This document shows positions 53,032 through 63,589 of a stretch of DNA of 64,000 bases, piece by piece. Source of the stretch: Bradyrhizobium australiense (GTDB lineage Bacteria; Pseudomonadota; Alphaproteobacteria; Rhizobiales; Xanthobacteraceae); contig NZ_JAAVLX010000003.1 of assembly GCF_013114825.1 (NCBI RefSeq), positions 744,001 to 808,000 on the forward strand, written 5' to 3'. Every line of letters starts with the position of its first letter. The first letter of the stretch is position 1. The translations under genes and the position numbers were made by a program. The notes beneath the pieces were generated by a model. It did not search any database. It had not been told where the DNA came from and was given only the letters and a program-made list of their open reading frames with translations.

Positions 53032-54455
53032 TAACCCGTTCCTCCGACCGTGATCTTTTCCATCCGCAGCGTCGGCTGACCAACGCCGACCGGCACACCC
53101 TGGCCGTTCTTGCCGCAGGTGCCGATGCCGGTATCGAGCGCGAGGTCGTTGCCGACCATGGTGATTCTGTGCAGGTCGGTAGGCCCGTTGCCGATCAGCA
53201 TTGCGCCCTTCAGGGGCGCGCCGAGCTTGCCGTTCTCGATCTTGTAAGCCTCGGTGCACTGGAACACATATTTGCCCGAGGTGATGTCGACCTGGCCGCC
53301 ACCGAAGTTGGCGGCATAGACGCCGTTCTTCACTGACGCGATGATCTCGGCCGGGTCGCGCTCGCCGGCCAGCATGTAGGTGTTGGTCATGCGCGGCATC
53401 GGTACATGGGCGTAGCTCTGGCGGCGGCCGTTGCCGGTCGGCTTCATGTTCATCAGCCGCGCGTTCTGGCGGTCCTGCATGTAGCCGACCAGAATGCCGT
53501 CCTCGATCAGCACGGTTCGGTTGGTCGGCGTGCCCTCGTCGTCGATCGAAAGAGAGCCGCGCCGCGACGCCATGGTGCCGTCGTCGACGACGGTGACACC
53601 CTTGGCCGCGACCTGCTTGCCCATCAGCCCGGCAAACGCCGAAGTCTGCTTGCGGTTGAAATCGCCCTCGAGGCCGTGACCAACGGCTTCATGCAGCATC
53701 ACGCCGGGCCAGCCGGCGCCCAGCACCACGTCCATTTCGCCGGCCGGCGCGGGGACCGATTCCAGATTGACCAGCGCCTCGCGGATCGCGCCGTCGGCGG
53801 CCTCGCGCCAGGCCTTGGTCTCGATGAAGCGCGCATAGCCCTCGCGGCCGCCATAGCCCTTGCTGCCGCTCTCCTGGCGGTCGCCTTGTCCCGCCACCAC
53901 AGAAATATTGACGCGCACCAGCGGGCGGATGTCGCGATAGCTTTCGCCATCCGGGCGAAGGATCTCGACCACCTGCCAAGTGGCTCCTAAGCTGATGGAA
54001 GCCTGCCGCACCCGCGCATCCTTGTCGCGGACATACGCGTCGATTTCGGCCAGCAGCTTTACCTTCGCCTCGAAGCCCGGCGCGTCCAGCGGATTCTCGT
54101 CGCCATAGAGCCGCACATTGGTATGCGCGGGCGCGGCGGCAAAATTGCCGCTGTACCCGCCGCGCACCGCCGCGACCGCATCCGCCGCGCGGATCAGCGC
54201 CGGCAAGGATACGTCCGACGAGTGCGCGTAACCAACCGCATCGTCCTTGACGGCGCGCAGGCCAAAACCCTGCGAGGTATCATAGGTCGCCTGCTTCAGC
54301 CGGCCGTTGTCAAAACCGAGCGCTTCGGTCTGGCCGTACTCCAGAAACAACTCGCCGTCATCGGCGCCCTGAAGGCCCCGCGTGATCTCGCGGCGGACAG
54401 CATCGCGGTCGAGATTGGCGCGGTCGAGCAGGGATGACCTGATGTCGTTGGACAT
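53031..54455 (-). CDS. tldD: Metalloprotease TldD
   Basis: A 474-residue zinc protease of the TldD/PmbA family, which acts with TldE in peptide maturation and in removing some antitoxins. The metal motif is HEAVGH (255-260), in GWPGVMLHEAVGHGLEGDFN, with KQTSAFAGLMGKQVAAKGVTVVDDGT downstream. AAGAAGGA precedes the ATG. The next gene, lepB, overlaps by one base. TldE is not in the window. Confidence 0.93.
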   Translation of the reverse strand: MSNDIRSSLLDRANLDRDAVRREITRGLQGADDGELFLEYGQTEALGFDNGRLKQATYDTSQGFGLRAVKDDAVGYAHSSDVSLPALIRAADAVAAVRGGYSGNFAAAPAHTNVRLYGDENPLDAPGFEAKVKLLAEIDAYVRDKDARVRQASISLGATWQVVEILRPDGESYRDIRPLVRVNISVVAGQGDRQESGSKGYGGREGYARFIETKAWREAADGAIREALVNLESVPAPAGEMDVVLGAGWPGVMLHEAVGHGLEGDFNRKQTSAFAGLMGKQVAAKGVTVVDDGTMASRRGSLSIDDEGTPTNRTVLIEDGILVGYMQDRQNARLMNMKPTGNGRRQSYAHVPMPRMTNTYMLAGERDPAEIIASVKNGVYAANFGGGQVDITSGKYVFQCTEAYKIENGKLGAPLKGAMLIGNGPTDLHRITMVGNDLALDTGIGTCGKNGQGVPVGVGQPTLRMEKITVGGTG

Positions 54456-54496
54456 ATTCGATCCTTCTTGAAAGTCGAGCTTTGCTATCTAGGCAA

Positions 54497-54913
54497 TCAC
54501 CGCGCCGGAAGCGAGGGGTGGTCGGGTGGATGGGCGCGTCGGCCGTCGGCGTCCGCATCAGACGGATTGGGCTCCAGCCTGCCATGCGCATTGGCCCAGC
54601 GGGACAGCTCGTCGAACACGGGCTTCAGGTCCTTCGCCGCAGGCGTCATCTCGTATTCGACACGCGGCGGCACCTCGGGAAAGACGGTGCGCTTCACCAG
54701 GCCTTCGTTTTCGAGATCGCGCAATTGGGTGGTCAGCATGTGCTGCGTCACGTCGGGAATAGCGCGCCGCAATTCGCCGAACCGCCGCTTGCCTCCGACC
54801 AACTGCCAGAGGATTTCGCCCTTCCACTTGCCGGAGAGCACGCGAAGAGCGCGCTGAAGCTGCGGCGCTGCGGGGCATTCGGACGACGCCGGCTCATTAG
54901 TCTGCTTTTTCAT
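54497..54913 (-). CDS. HxlR family transcriptional regulator
   Basis: A 138-residue HxlR protein: ALRVLSGKWKGEILWQLVGGKRRFGELRRAIPDVTQHMLTTQLRDLENEGLVKRTVFPEVPPRVEYEMT is the winged helix, including the family's typical GKWKGEILW and PRVEYEMT phrases. Many HxlR proteins sense redox or quinones through a Cys near the N-terminus; one Cys is present (SSECPAA). It is divergent from DoxX, 149 bases apart. The promoter of hxlR may use TTGACA at about 54941 on the minus strand, which I could not fit with a -10. Confidence 0.88.
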   Translation of the reverse strand: MKKQTNEPASSECPAAPQLQRALRVLSGKWKGEILWQLVGGKRRFGELRRAIPDVTQHMLTTQLRDLENEGLVKRTVFPEVPPRVEYEMTPAAKDLKPVFDELSRWANAHGRLEPNPSDADADGRRAHPPDHPSLPAR

Positions 54914-55062
54914 ACTACACCAGAAAAATCATCCTACTTGTCAATTTCATCTTAGTACCGAATTTTGATTTTGAAAGCCTTGGGCGCCTTAAGACTTGGA
55001 CACCTTAAGGTGTTCGGCGCTTCGCGGCTGGGGGCCGTTTCTCAAACTTTCGGGAGTTGTCG

Positions 55063-55455
55063 ATGTCGGACGTTGCTGTGCCTGCCGGGCGCCATTGGAC
55101 CCATGTTGGCGTGTGGATTGTCAGGGGATTGCTGGCGCTGGTCTTTCTTGGGGCCGGGGGCGTCAAGCTCTTTGGCTTGCCGATGATGCTAGAAGAGTTC
55201 CACCACATTGGGCTCGGACAATGGTTTCGCTATTTGACCGGCAGTCTCGAGATCATCGGGGCAATCCTGCTGCTGCTTCCACGGAAGGCGGGCCTTGGTG
55301 CGCTGCTACTCATCTGCATCATGATCGGCGCGATGATCACTCACCTGTTCGTTATCGGTGGATCGCCGGTGCCGGCGATTGTCCTGCTCGCACTCAACGC
55401 GCTCGTCGCCTATTCGGAGCGCGAGGAGATTGCATCCCTCGCCAAGGCATTTTGA
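55063..55455 (+). CDS. DoxX family membrane protein
   Basis: A 130-residue membrane protein of the DoxX group with four helices, beginning GVWIVRGLLALVFLGAGGVKLFG and ending LALNALVAYSEREEIASL. DoxX-like proteins are linked with redox and thiol homeostasis. GGGAG stands about eight bases before the ATG at 55063. Divergent from the HxlR gene, whose target it is likely to be. A small frame and a thioredoxin-like gene follow. Confidence 0.88.
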   Translation: MSDVAVPAGRHWTHVGVWIVRGLLALVFLGAGGVKLFGLPMMLEEFHHIGLGQWFRYLTGSLEIIGAILLLLPRKAGLGALLLICIMIGAMITHLFVIGGSPVPAIVLLALNALVAYSEREEIASLAKAF

Positions 55456-55464
55456 GCCACGGCG

Positions 55465-55608
55465 ATGCGCCTGTCTCTCCGCCAAATAGCCAATTGGGTC
55501 GGGCTGGCGCTGACCTTCATCGTGCCTCTGGTCGTGAGGCTGCTGCTGACCGATCCAGGCTCCGCGGTCTCGAAACCGGTGGCGAAGCCCGCTTCGCCGC
55601 CGCTCTGA
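55465..55608 (+). CDS. Short hydrophobic protein (47 residues), hypothetical
   Basis: A small frame starting 10 bases after DoxX: MRLSLRQIANWVGLALTFIV and then PLVVRLLLTDPGSAV, with one membrane segment and a Pro/Ala tail. No clear ribosome site and no family known to me. It may be the remains of a second DoxX-like or TlpA-partner gene, or a chance frame. Confidence 0.35.
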   Translation: MRLSLRQIANWVGLALTFIVPLVVRLLLTDPGSAVSKPVAKPASPPL

Positions 55609-55726
55609 TCTCGACCTCGCTCAACCTCCCGATATGTCGATCTGGTGCCGAGCGGGCCCGGACGCATCATCGAATTGCAGGAAGCCGGTTGGTCCTACAT
55701 CCGGTCATGACAAACGGATACGCGCC

Positions 55727-56332
55727 ATGATGCGACATCGCGGAGTAACGCGCCGTACTATGGTCACACGGCTGCTCGGGGCCGGCGCGTCGGTCGCGAT
55801 GCCGGCTGCATCCAATCGCGCCCGGGCCCAAGGTCCGCCGCCATTCGCCACCGTCCGGCATCAGTTCATCCAGCTTCGTGGCGCGAGGCCTGTCCCGTCT
55901 GTGCCGATTCCGCGTCTCTCCGGAGGCACGATCGATTTGACTTCCCTCAGAGGGAAGGTGGTGCTCGTCAATTTCTGGGCGACCTGGTGTCCGGCCTGCC
56001 GGACCGAACTGCCGATGCTGGACAGGCTGGCGGCGAGCGACGTCAGGGATCTCGTAGTGATCGCCGTCGCGACGGATCGCGACCGCTCGGTTGTTGCGCC
56101 TTTCGTGAAAGGGTTGAAGCTTCGGCGCCTCGCGATCGGGCTTGATCCGGACGGGCTTGCCGCAAGAGCCGGCGCAAGCGGCCAGGCCGACACCCCGTTC
56201 GCGCTTTACGGCATGCCCATAACATTCTTGATCGGCATCACCGGGCAAGTCGAAGGCTACATCAGCGGTGAAGCAGACTGGCTTTCCATCGAGGCGCGCC
56301 GGCTGCTCGATTACTACGCCAGTGCCGGTTAA
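55727..56332 (+). CDS. Exported thioredoxin-like (TlpA-type) protein
   Basis: A 201-residue protein. The N-terminus MMRHRGVTRRTMVTRLLGAGASVAMPA looks like a signal region with paired Arg (Tat-like). A thioredoxin fold follows: VVLVNFWATWCPACRTELPMLD holds the C-P-A-C motif, with a cis-Pro site at GMPITFLIG. Such proteins reduce disulfides in the periplasm. The ATG at 55727 is used. With DoxX and HxlR this forms a redox-themed cluster. It precedes a repeat. Confidence 0.87.
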   Translation: MMRHRGVTRRTMVTRLLGAGASVAMPAASNRARAQGPPPFATVRHQFIQLRGARPVPSVPIPRLSGGTIDLTSLRGKVVLVNFWATWCPACRTELPMLDRLAASDVRDLVVIAVATDRDRSVVAPFVKGLKLRRLAIGLDPDGLAARAGASGQADTPFALYGMPITFLIGITGQVEGYISGEADWLSIEARRLLDYYASAG

Positions 56333-56349
56333 TCTTACTGGGGCATGAG

Positions 56350-56450
56350 TCCCTCATGGTGAGGAGCGCGAAGCGCGTCTCGAACCATGAGGCCCTGTCT
56401 GTGGCCTACATCCTTCGAGACGCCCGCTCGGCGGGCTCCTCAGGGATGAA
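56350..56450. repeat. GAGGAGC...CGAAGGATG hairpin repeat, copy 2 (opposite orientation)
   Basis: Its minus-strand reading (CTGAGGAGCC..., CGAAGGATG, CCTCATGGTTCGAGACGCGC, GCTCCTCACCATGAGG) is the same as copy 1 at 33814 in order and spacing. It lies between the thioredoxin-like gene and the IalB-like gene end. Confidence 0.8.
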
Positions 56451-56519
56451 GGGTTTGAGCAGCTATGACGCAGTAGAATTAAGTCGATCAGCCGGATCTT
56501 GCGGAGTTATCGGCTCGCC

Positions 56520-57056
56520 TCACGGCAGCTTGTCATACCCCTCGCCGAGCCCGTTCAGGCTGAGCGGGAAGCCGATGCCTTCTTCGGGCGTCTCAAAAAT
56601 AATAAACGTCGCGGTTTTGGCGCCCCGGAGCTGGCCCAGTAGTTTTTCGTCCATCACCACCTCGGCCACGCAGCCATTCGGCAGGCATCGCACGAACCCG
56701 GCGCGGCCGACGTCCTGGTTATCGAGCTTTAGCCCAAGCCCGGAGGGCAGCAGCACGCCGAGGGGGGCGACCACCCGCATCAGCTTGCTCTTCTGGTCGG
56801 CGGTTTTCAGCACGATGACGGTCAGGCCGGCATTCGACCGGTCCTCGGCGACCACGCTCTGGATTAGGGCGCATTGCTCGCCTTGCGCGCCTGGCGGCGT
56901 GTCGCAGCGGATCTGCCAGTCGCCATGGACCGAGCGCACCGCGCCTTGGGCGCTCGCCGCCTGGGTCAGGCCGAGCAGGAAGGCCACGGCGAGCAGGCCG
57001 CCGAGCCAGCGGGCCGGTTCCGAACCATATCCCGCCTGATGTTTCGAACGCCCCAT
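56520..57056 (-). CDS. Invasion associated locus B-like protein
   Basis: A 178-residue exported protein of the IalB family: signal region LGGLLAVAFLLGLTQAASAQ, then VHGDWQIRCDTPP, GEQCALIQSVVAEDR and the C-terminal FVRCLPNGCVAEVVMDEKLL with conserved Cys. Widespread in alphaproteobacteria, role unsettled despite the name. The ATG at 57056 has AGAGGA upstream; the frame continues upstream from a GTG without support. It is divergent from the cox operon with about 515 bases between. Confidence 0.85.
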   Translation of the reverse strand: MGRSKHQAGYGSEPARWLGGLLAVAFLLGLTQAASAQGAVRSVHGDWQIRCDTPPGAQGEQCALIQSVVAEDRSNAGLTVIVLKTADQKSKLMRVVAPLGVLLPSGLGLKLDNQDVGRAGFVRCLPNGCVAEVVMDEKLLGQLRGAKTATFIIFETPEEGIGFPLSLNGLGEGYDKLP

Positions 57057-57571
57057 CCGGGTCGATCCTCTCACGATTTCCGGCAGCGCCGGCAGCACAT
57101 TTTGTAACTGGACTTACCCGGACTGATACGCAATGACGGCGCCTTGAAGGCGGTCCGAGAGCCAATCCGCGCCAACAAGGACCATCCGGGCCCAGGCGAA
57201 TCAGGTCGCTCGGGTACGCCGTGACTGTGCCTACATCCGGCAATCGGGCTGTCAAGCGGCGCAGGCCTGCCAAACGGCAGGTTCTGCCTGATTTGTCGGG
57301 AAAATCCGATGTCCGGCGAATAGCAGGTGACGCATGGCTTTGCGCCCCACTACTGCATTGCGAGAGCCCTGGAATTATGGTTTGAGAGGCTGGATTTCGA
57401 CGCGTTCTAACGATCTGGCCCAAGGTACTGTAGCAATGCTGTTGCAGGTACTTTCGAAGGTGTACTTCCAAAAGTACCTCCGGTAGGCCGTTTGTGAGGG
57501 CGGATCGTGCGGCATTTCCGGCCATCCGGCGGGAGTGCTTTGGGGATTATTTCTAAAGGAGCGCGAGCGGC
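57057..57571. other. Divergent control region between ialB-like and cox operon
   Basis: No gene is supported here. It holds the promoters of both directions, the AGGTACT cluster described separately, and an AAAGGAG ribosome site for coxB at about 57556-57562. I could not assign -35/-10 boxes with confidence. Confidence 0.55.
57422..57480. promoter_or_regulatory. Cluster of four AGGTACTT-type half-sites upstream of coxB
   Basis: AAGGTACT (57422-57429), AGGTACTTT (57446-57454), AAGGTGTACTT (57457-57467) and the inverted AAAGTACCT (57471-57479). The 9-bp inverted pair at 57446 and 57471 has a 16-base spacer. It lies 92-150 bases before coxB and could bind a regulator or form a hairpin in the leader. 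Confidence 0.45.
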
Positions 57572-60111
<2,540 letters not shown>

Positions 60112-60169
60112 CGGTTCTTCGCGGCGCGCCATCGTTGCGCGCCGCGGCCTTAGTGAAGCGAGATCAACC

Positions 60170-61129
60170 TTGTCGGTAGTCGACCACAACGCCATCGATG
60201 TTCTGCCCCGGATTTCCGAGGCTGATGTCGGTGACTACCTCGCGCTGTTGAAGCCGCGGGTGATGTCGCTCGTGATCTTCACCGCGATGGTCGGCCTCTT
60301 CATCGCGCCCGGCTACGTCCATCCGGTCATCGCCTTCACCTCGATCCTCTGCATCGCGGTCGGGGCCGGCGCCTCCGGCGCGCTGAACATGGCCCTTGAA
60401 GGCGACATCGACGCCAAGATGACGCGCACGGCCAACCGGCCGATCCCGCGTGGACGCATTACGCCGTCCGAAGCAATGGCGTTCGGTCTGACGCTGGCGT
60501 TCTTCTCGGTGATGACGCTCGGAGTCCTCGTCAACTGGCTGGCCGGCGCGCTGCTGGCGTTCACGATCTTCTTCTATGTGGTGATCTACACCATGTGGCT
60601 GAAGCGCTGGACCGCGCAGAACATCGTGATCGGCGGCGCCGCCGGCGCGCTGCCGCCGGTCGTGGCGTGGGCTGCGGCCGCCGGTTCGCTGTCGATGGAG
60701 CCGGTGCTCCTGTTCCTCATCATTTTCTTCTGGACCCCGCCGCATTTCTGGGCGCTGGCGCTGTTTCGCAGCGACGATTATGCCCGCGCCGGGATTCCAA
60801 TGCTGCCCGTGGTTGCCGGTCCCGACGCGACTCGGCTGCAGATCCTGCTCTATACCATCGTGCTGGTCGCGGTCGCGGCGGCGCCCTGGCCGCTGGGTTA
60901 TTTCTCCGCGGTCTATGGCGTGATCTCGCTGGTGCTCGGCGCCGGCATGATGTGGCTTTCGATCGAGGTGTATCGCCACCGCGAGGGCAAGCGCGCGCTG
61001 CGCGCCACCCGCCGGCTGTTTGCCTTCTCGATCCTTTATCTGTTTGCGCTATTTGCGACGCTCCTGCTTGAGGTCGTCGTCCGCGCCGTCGTTCCCGCGA
61101 TCGGCGCCATCGCATCTGTTGTCGGGTAG
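60170..61129 (+). CDS. ctaB: Heme O synthase (protoheme IX farnesyltransferase)
   Basis: A 319-residue membrane enzyme that adds a farnesyl group to heme b for heme o/a, needed by the aa3 oxidase. It has the polyprenyltransferase Asp-rich motif ([18 protein letters not shown]) and about nine helices, including [21 protein letters not shown]. The start is TTG at 60170, giving [20 protein letters not shown]. It follows coxA by 58 bases. Confidence 0.94.
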   Translation: MSVVDHNAIDVLPRISEADVGDYLALLKPRVMSLVIFTAMVGLFIAPGYVHPVIAFTSILCIAVGAGASGALNMALEGDIDAKMTRTANRPIPRGRITPSEAMAFGLTLAFFSVMTLGVLVNWLAGALLAFTIFFYVVIYTMWLKRWTAQNIVIGGAAGALPPVVAWAAAAGSLSMEPVLLFLIIFFWTPPHFWALALFRSDDYARAGIPMLPVVAGPDATRLQILLYTIVLVAVAAAPWPLGYFSAVYGVISLVLGAGMMWLSIEVYRHREGKRALRATRRLFAFSILYLFALFATLLLEVVVRAVVPAIGAIASVVG

Positions 61130-61147
61130 GGGGCGCATGGGACGCCA

Positions 61148-61312
61148 ATGGACGACAAGCAGAAGCCAGATGGAATCGTCCTCACCGAGGCGCAGAAAAG
61201 AAGCCGCCGTCACCGCTCGATCGCCATTGCGCTCGCGCTCGGCGTGCTGGTCGTGCTGTTTTTTGCGGTCACCATGGTCAAGGGGCCGGGCGTCCTCGTC
61301 CGTCCGTTGTGA
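61148..61312 (+). CDS. CoxF-like small membrane protein (54 residues)
   Basis: A small gene between ctaB and cta[21 protein letters not shown], then one membrane helix [20 protein letters not shown] and a short tail to RPL. Its place and shape match the small CoxF-type protein often found here in alphaproteobacterial cox operons. It overlaps ctaG by four bases (GTGA), so it is likely translated. Role not settled, possibly oxidase assembly. Confidence 0.75.
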   Translation: MDDKQKPDGIVLTEAQKRSRRHRSIAIALALGVLVVLFFAVTMVKGPGVLVRPL

Positions 61313-61959
61313 TTGAGATGCAGAACGACCCGCAGACCAACGAGGACAGGGAAGGCGCGAAGGTCGCTTCGCGACGTACCCTGACGCGCGATGCGGCAGT
61401 GGCGTCGATCTGCGGCTTCGTCGTGGTGTTGATGGTTGGCGCGTCCTATGCCGCCGTGCCCTTCTACGACTGGTTCTGCCGCGCCACCGGTTTCAACGGC
61501 ACCACCCAGGTCGCGACTTCGGCGCCGTCTGACGCGCCGCTGGAGCGCAAGATCGCGGTGCGGTTCGACGCCAATGTCGGCCCCGGCCTGCCCTGGAAAT
61601 TTGAGCCCGAGCAGAACGAGATTGAGGTTCGGATCGGCGAGGTCGTTACCGTCTTCTACACCGTGACCAACCAGGCCGCGCGCACCACTGCCGGTCAGGC
61701 GGCCTACAATGTCGCGCCGCTGACGGTCGGCGCCTATTTCCAGAAGATCAACTGCTTCTGCTTCACCGAACAGACCATGGGACCCGGCGAGAAGCGCGAG
61801 ATGCCCGTGGTGTTCTACGTCGATCCGGCGCTGGCGAAAGACAGCGAGAACGACGGACTGAAGACGATTACGCTGTCCTACACCTTCTATCCCGTGCGCG
61901 AACCGGCGCCGAAGCCGCTCGCGGCCGGCGAAGGCGACAAGCGCAAGGGCAACTTGTGA
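61309..61959 (+). CDS. ctaG: Cytochrome c oxidase assembly protein CtaG (Cox11)
   Basis: A 216-residue membrane-anchored copper chaperone that loads the CuB site of subunit I. One helix ([20 protein letters not shown]) anchors a soluble domain with the copper motif CFCF in [16 protein letters not shown], plus [21 protein letters not shown] at 61309 overlaps the CoxF-like stop; the ATG at 61318 (MQNDPQ) is an alternative start. Essential partner of the oxidase genes. Confidence 0.93.
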   Translation: MIEMQNDPQTNEDREGAKVASRRTLTRDAAVASICGFVVVLMVGASYAAVPFYDWFCRATGFNGTTQVATSAPSDAPLERKIAVRFDANVGPGLPWKFEPEQNEIEVRIGEVVTVFYTVTNQAARTTAGQAAYNVAPLTVGAYFQKINCFCFTEQTMGPGEKREMPVVFYVDPALAKDSENDGLKTITLSYTFYPVREPAPKPLAAGEGDKRKGNL

Positions 61960-62057
61960 CGAGAAACGCCGGCTTCCCTATCTGACGGGATCTCGGTTTT
62001 TGAAATTTGAGACGAATATGTGCCGAAGGGAACGGCACACCTAACGGAGAGACCGCA

Positions 62058-62948
62058 ATGGCTACGGCGCACGCGAAGCACCACGACTACCACCTCGTCG
62101 ATCCGAGCCCGTGGCCGGTCGTCGGCTCGATCTCGGCCTTCATCATGGCGGTGGGCGCGATCGCCTGGATGCATCACATGTTCGCCGCCGCGCCGATCAT
62201 CTTCGGCGTCGGCACGATCGGCGTGCTCTACACCATGGCGAGCTGGTGGGGCGACGTGATCCGCGAAGCCCAATATAAGGGTGACCACACCCGGGTGGTG
62301 CAGATCAGCCACCGCTACGGCATGATCCTGTTCATCGCCTCCGAGGTGATGTTCTTCGTCGCCTGGTTCTGGGCGTTCTTCAATTCCGCGCTGTTCCCCG
62401 CCGACGCGGTCCACGCCACCCGCGACGCGGTGTTCGGCTGCGGTCCGGGCACGGCGATGGGCGCCTGCAGCGTGCCGGGCACCTGGCCGCCGAAGGGCAT
62501 CGAGACCTTCGACCCCTGGCACCTGCCGCTGCTGAACACGCTTCTGCTGCTGACCTCGGGCACGACCGTCACCTGGGCCCACCACGCGCTGCTCGAGAAC
62601 GACCGCCAGGGCCTGAAGTACGGCCTGATCCTCACCGTGCTGTTAGGGGCCACCTTCACCTGCGTACAGGCCTATGAATACGCGCATGCCACCTTCGCGT
62701 TCTCCGGCAACATCTACGGCGCGACCTTCTTCATGGCGACCGGCTTCCACGGCTTCCACGTGCTGGTCGGCACCGTGTTCCTGCTGGTCTGCCTGTTCCG
62801 CGCCTATGCCGGCCACTTCACGCCGAAGCAGCATCTCGGCTTCGAATTCGCCGCTTGGTACTGGCACTTCGTTGACGTGGTGTGGCTGTTTCTGTTCATC
62901 TGCATCTATGTCTGGTTCCGCGGCGCGGGGCCCGTGGCTGGCCACTGA
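62058..62948 (+). CDS. coxC: Cytochrome c oxidase subunit III
   Basis: A 296-residue subunit III with seven membrane helices, including YGMILFIASEVMFFVAWFWAFF and the closing WYWHFVDVVWLFLFICIYVW. Stabilises subunit I. GGAGAG precedes the ATG at 62058; the upstream frame is not used. Follows ctaG by 98 bases. Confidence 0.95.
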   Translation: MATAHAKHHDYHLVDPSPWPVVGSISAFIMAVGAIAWMHHMFAAAPIIFGVGTIGVLYTMASWWGDVIREAQYKGDHTRVVQISHRYGMILFIASEVMFFVAWFWAFFNSALFPADAVHATRDAVFGCGPGTAMGACSVPGTWPPKGIETFDPWHLPLLNTLLLLTSGTTVTWAHHALLENDRQGLKYGLILTVLLGATFTCVQAYEYAHATFAFSGNIYGATFFMATGFHGFHVLVGTVFLLVCLFRAYAGHFTPKQHLGFEFAAWYWHFVDVVWLFLFICIYVWFRGAGPVAGH

Positions 62949-62971
62949 TGCAGGCTTGACGTGCTACAAGG

Positions 62972-63002
62972 GGGCGGTCGGAAGGACCGCCCTTTTTGTT
63001 TT
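62972..63002 (+). terminator. Rho-independent terminator after coxC
   Basis: GGGCGGTC (62972-62979), five-base loop, GACCGCCC (62985-62992), then TTTTTGTTTT. A good intrinsic terminator, 24 bases after the coxC stop. It implies the downstream DUF983/SURF1 genes have their own promoter or depend on read-through. Confidence 0.85.
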
Positions 63003-63007
63003 CCGTG

Positions 63008-63098
63008 CCCCGGATGCTGCGCGGTGCCATCAGCGCGTTTCACGCGCGTCTTCGACGCGCTATGGTTTGCGGCGTGGTGTGCTGCTGATCCGGGGCCC
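63008..63098. repeat. CCCCGGAT...ATCCGGGG intergenic repeat
   Basis: Ends CCCCGGAT (63008-63015) and ATCCGGGG (63088-63095) are inverted; inside GCGCGTTTCACGCGCG and TCGACGCGC form further stems. Sits between the coxC terminator and the DUF983 gene. Confidence 0.65.
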
Positions 63099-63199
63099 AT
63101 CAATGGTCCCGGCTCTGCGATGCGTCAGTTTGTGCCGCATCGCGTCCGGGACACGAATACTCGCCGCCCTTCCCGCAAGCGGAGAGGGGGGAGGAATGG

Positions 63200-63589
63200 A
63201 TGATGGATCAGACGCAACCCACACTAACCGAGAGCGCGTTCCGTGGCCTCGTTTGCCGCTGCCCGCGTTGCGGCAAGGGCAAGCTCTATACGGGCTTCCT
63301 CAACCTGCGCCCGAATTGCGAAGCTTGCGGGCTCGACTACGCCTTCATCGATTCTGGTGACGGCCCCGCGATCTTCATCATCATGCTGGCGGGCGCCATC
63401 GTCGTCACCGCCGCCCTGATCGTCGAAATCAAATATCAGCCGCCGTTCTGGCTGCATGCGGCGCTCTGGCTGCCGCTGATCATCGCGACCACGCTGCTGC
63501 CGTTGCGCTCGATGAAGTCGCTGCTGATCGCGCTGCAATTCCATCACAAGGCGGCGCCCGGCCGGCTGATCGACCGCGATCCGAAATGA
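63200..63589 (+). CDS. DUF983 membrane protein with zinc ribbon
   Basis: A 129-residue protein with a small N-terminal zinc ribbon (C21, C24, C40, C43 in CPRCGKGKLY...CEACG) and two membrane helices (FIIMLAGAIVVTAALIVEI and LWLPLIIATTLLPL). DUF983 genes regularly stand between coxC and surf1 in alphaproteobacteria. GGAGG precedes the ATG. It overlaps the SURF1 gene by four bases. Confidence 0.9.
   Translation: MMDQTQPTLTESAFRGLVCRCPRCGKGKLYTGFLNLRPNCEACGLDYAFIDSGDGPAIFIIMLAGAIVVTAALIVEIKYQPPFWLHAALWLPLIIATTLLPLRSMKSLLIALQFHHKAAPGRLIDRDPK

Noticed and set aside
54914..54960. HxlR operator between hxlR and doxX (TACT...AGTA)
   Set aside because: The arms are only four bases and the spacing is irregular, so I do not claim it as a site.
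57099..57525. Minus-strand frame in the cox promoter region
   Set aside because: It merely extends an out-of-frame reading into non-coding DNA; no family resemblance.
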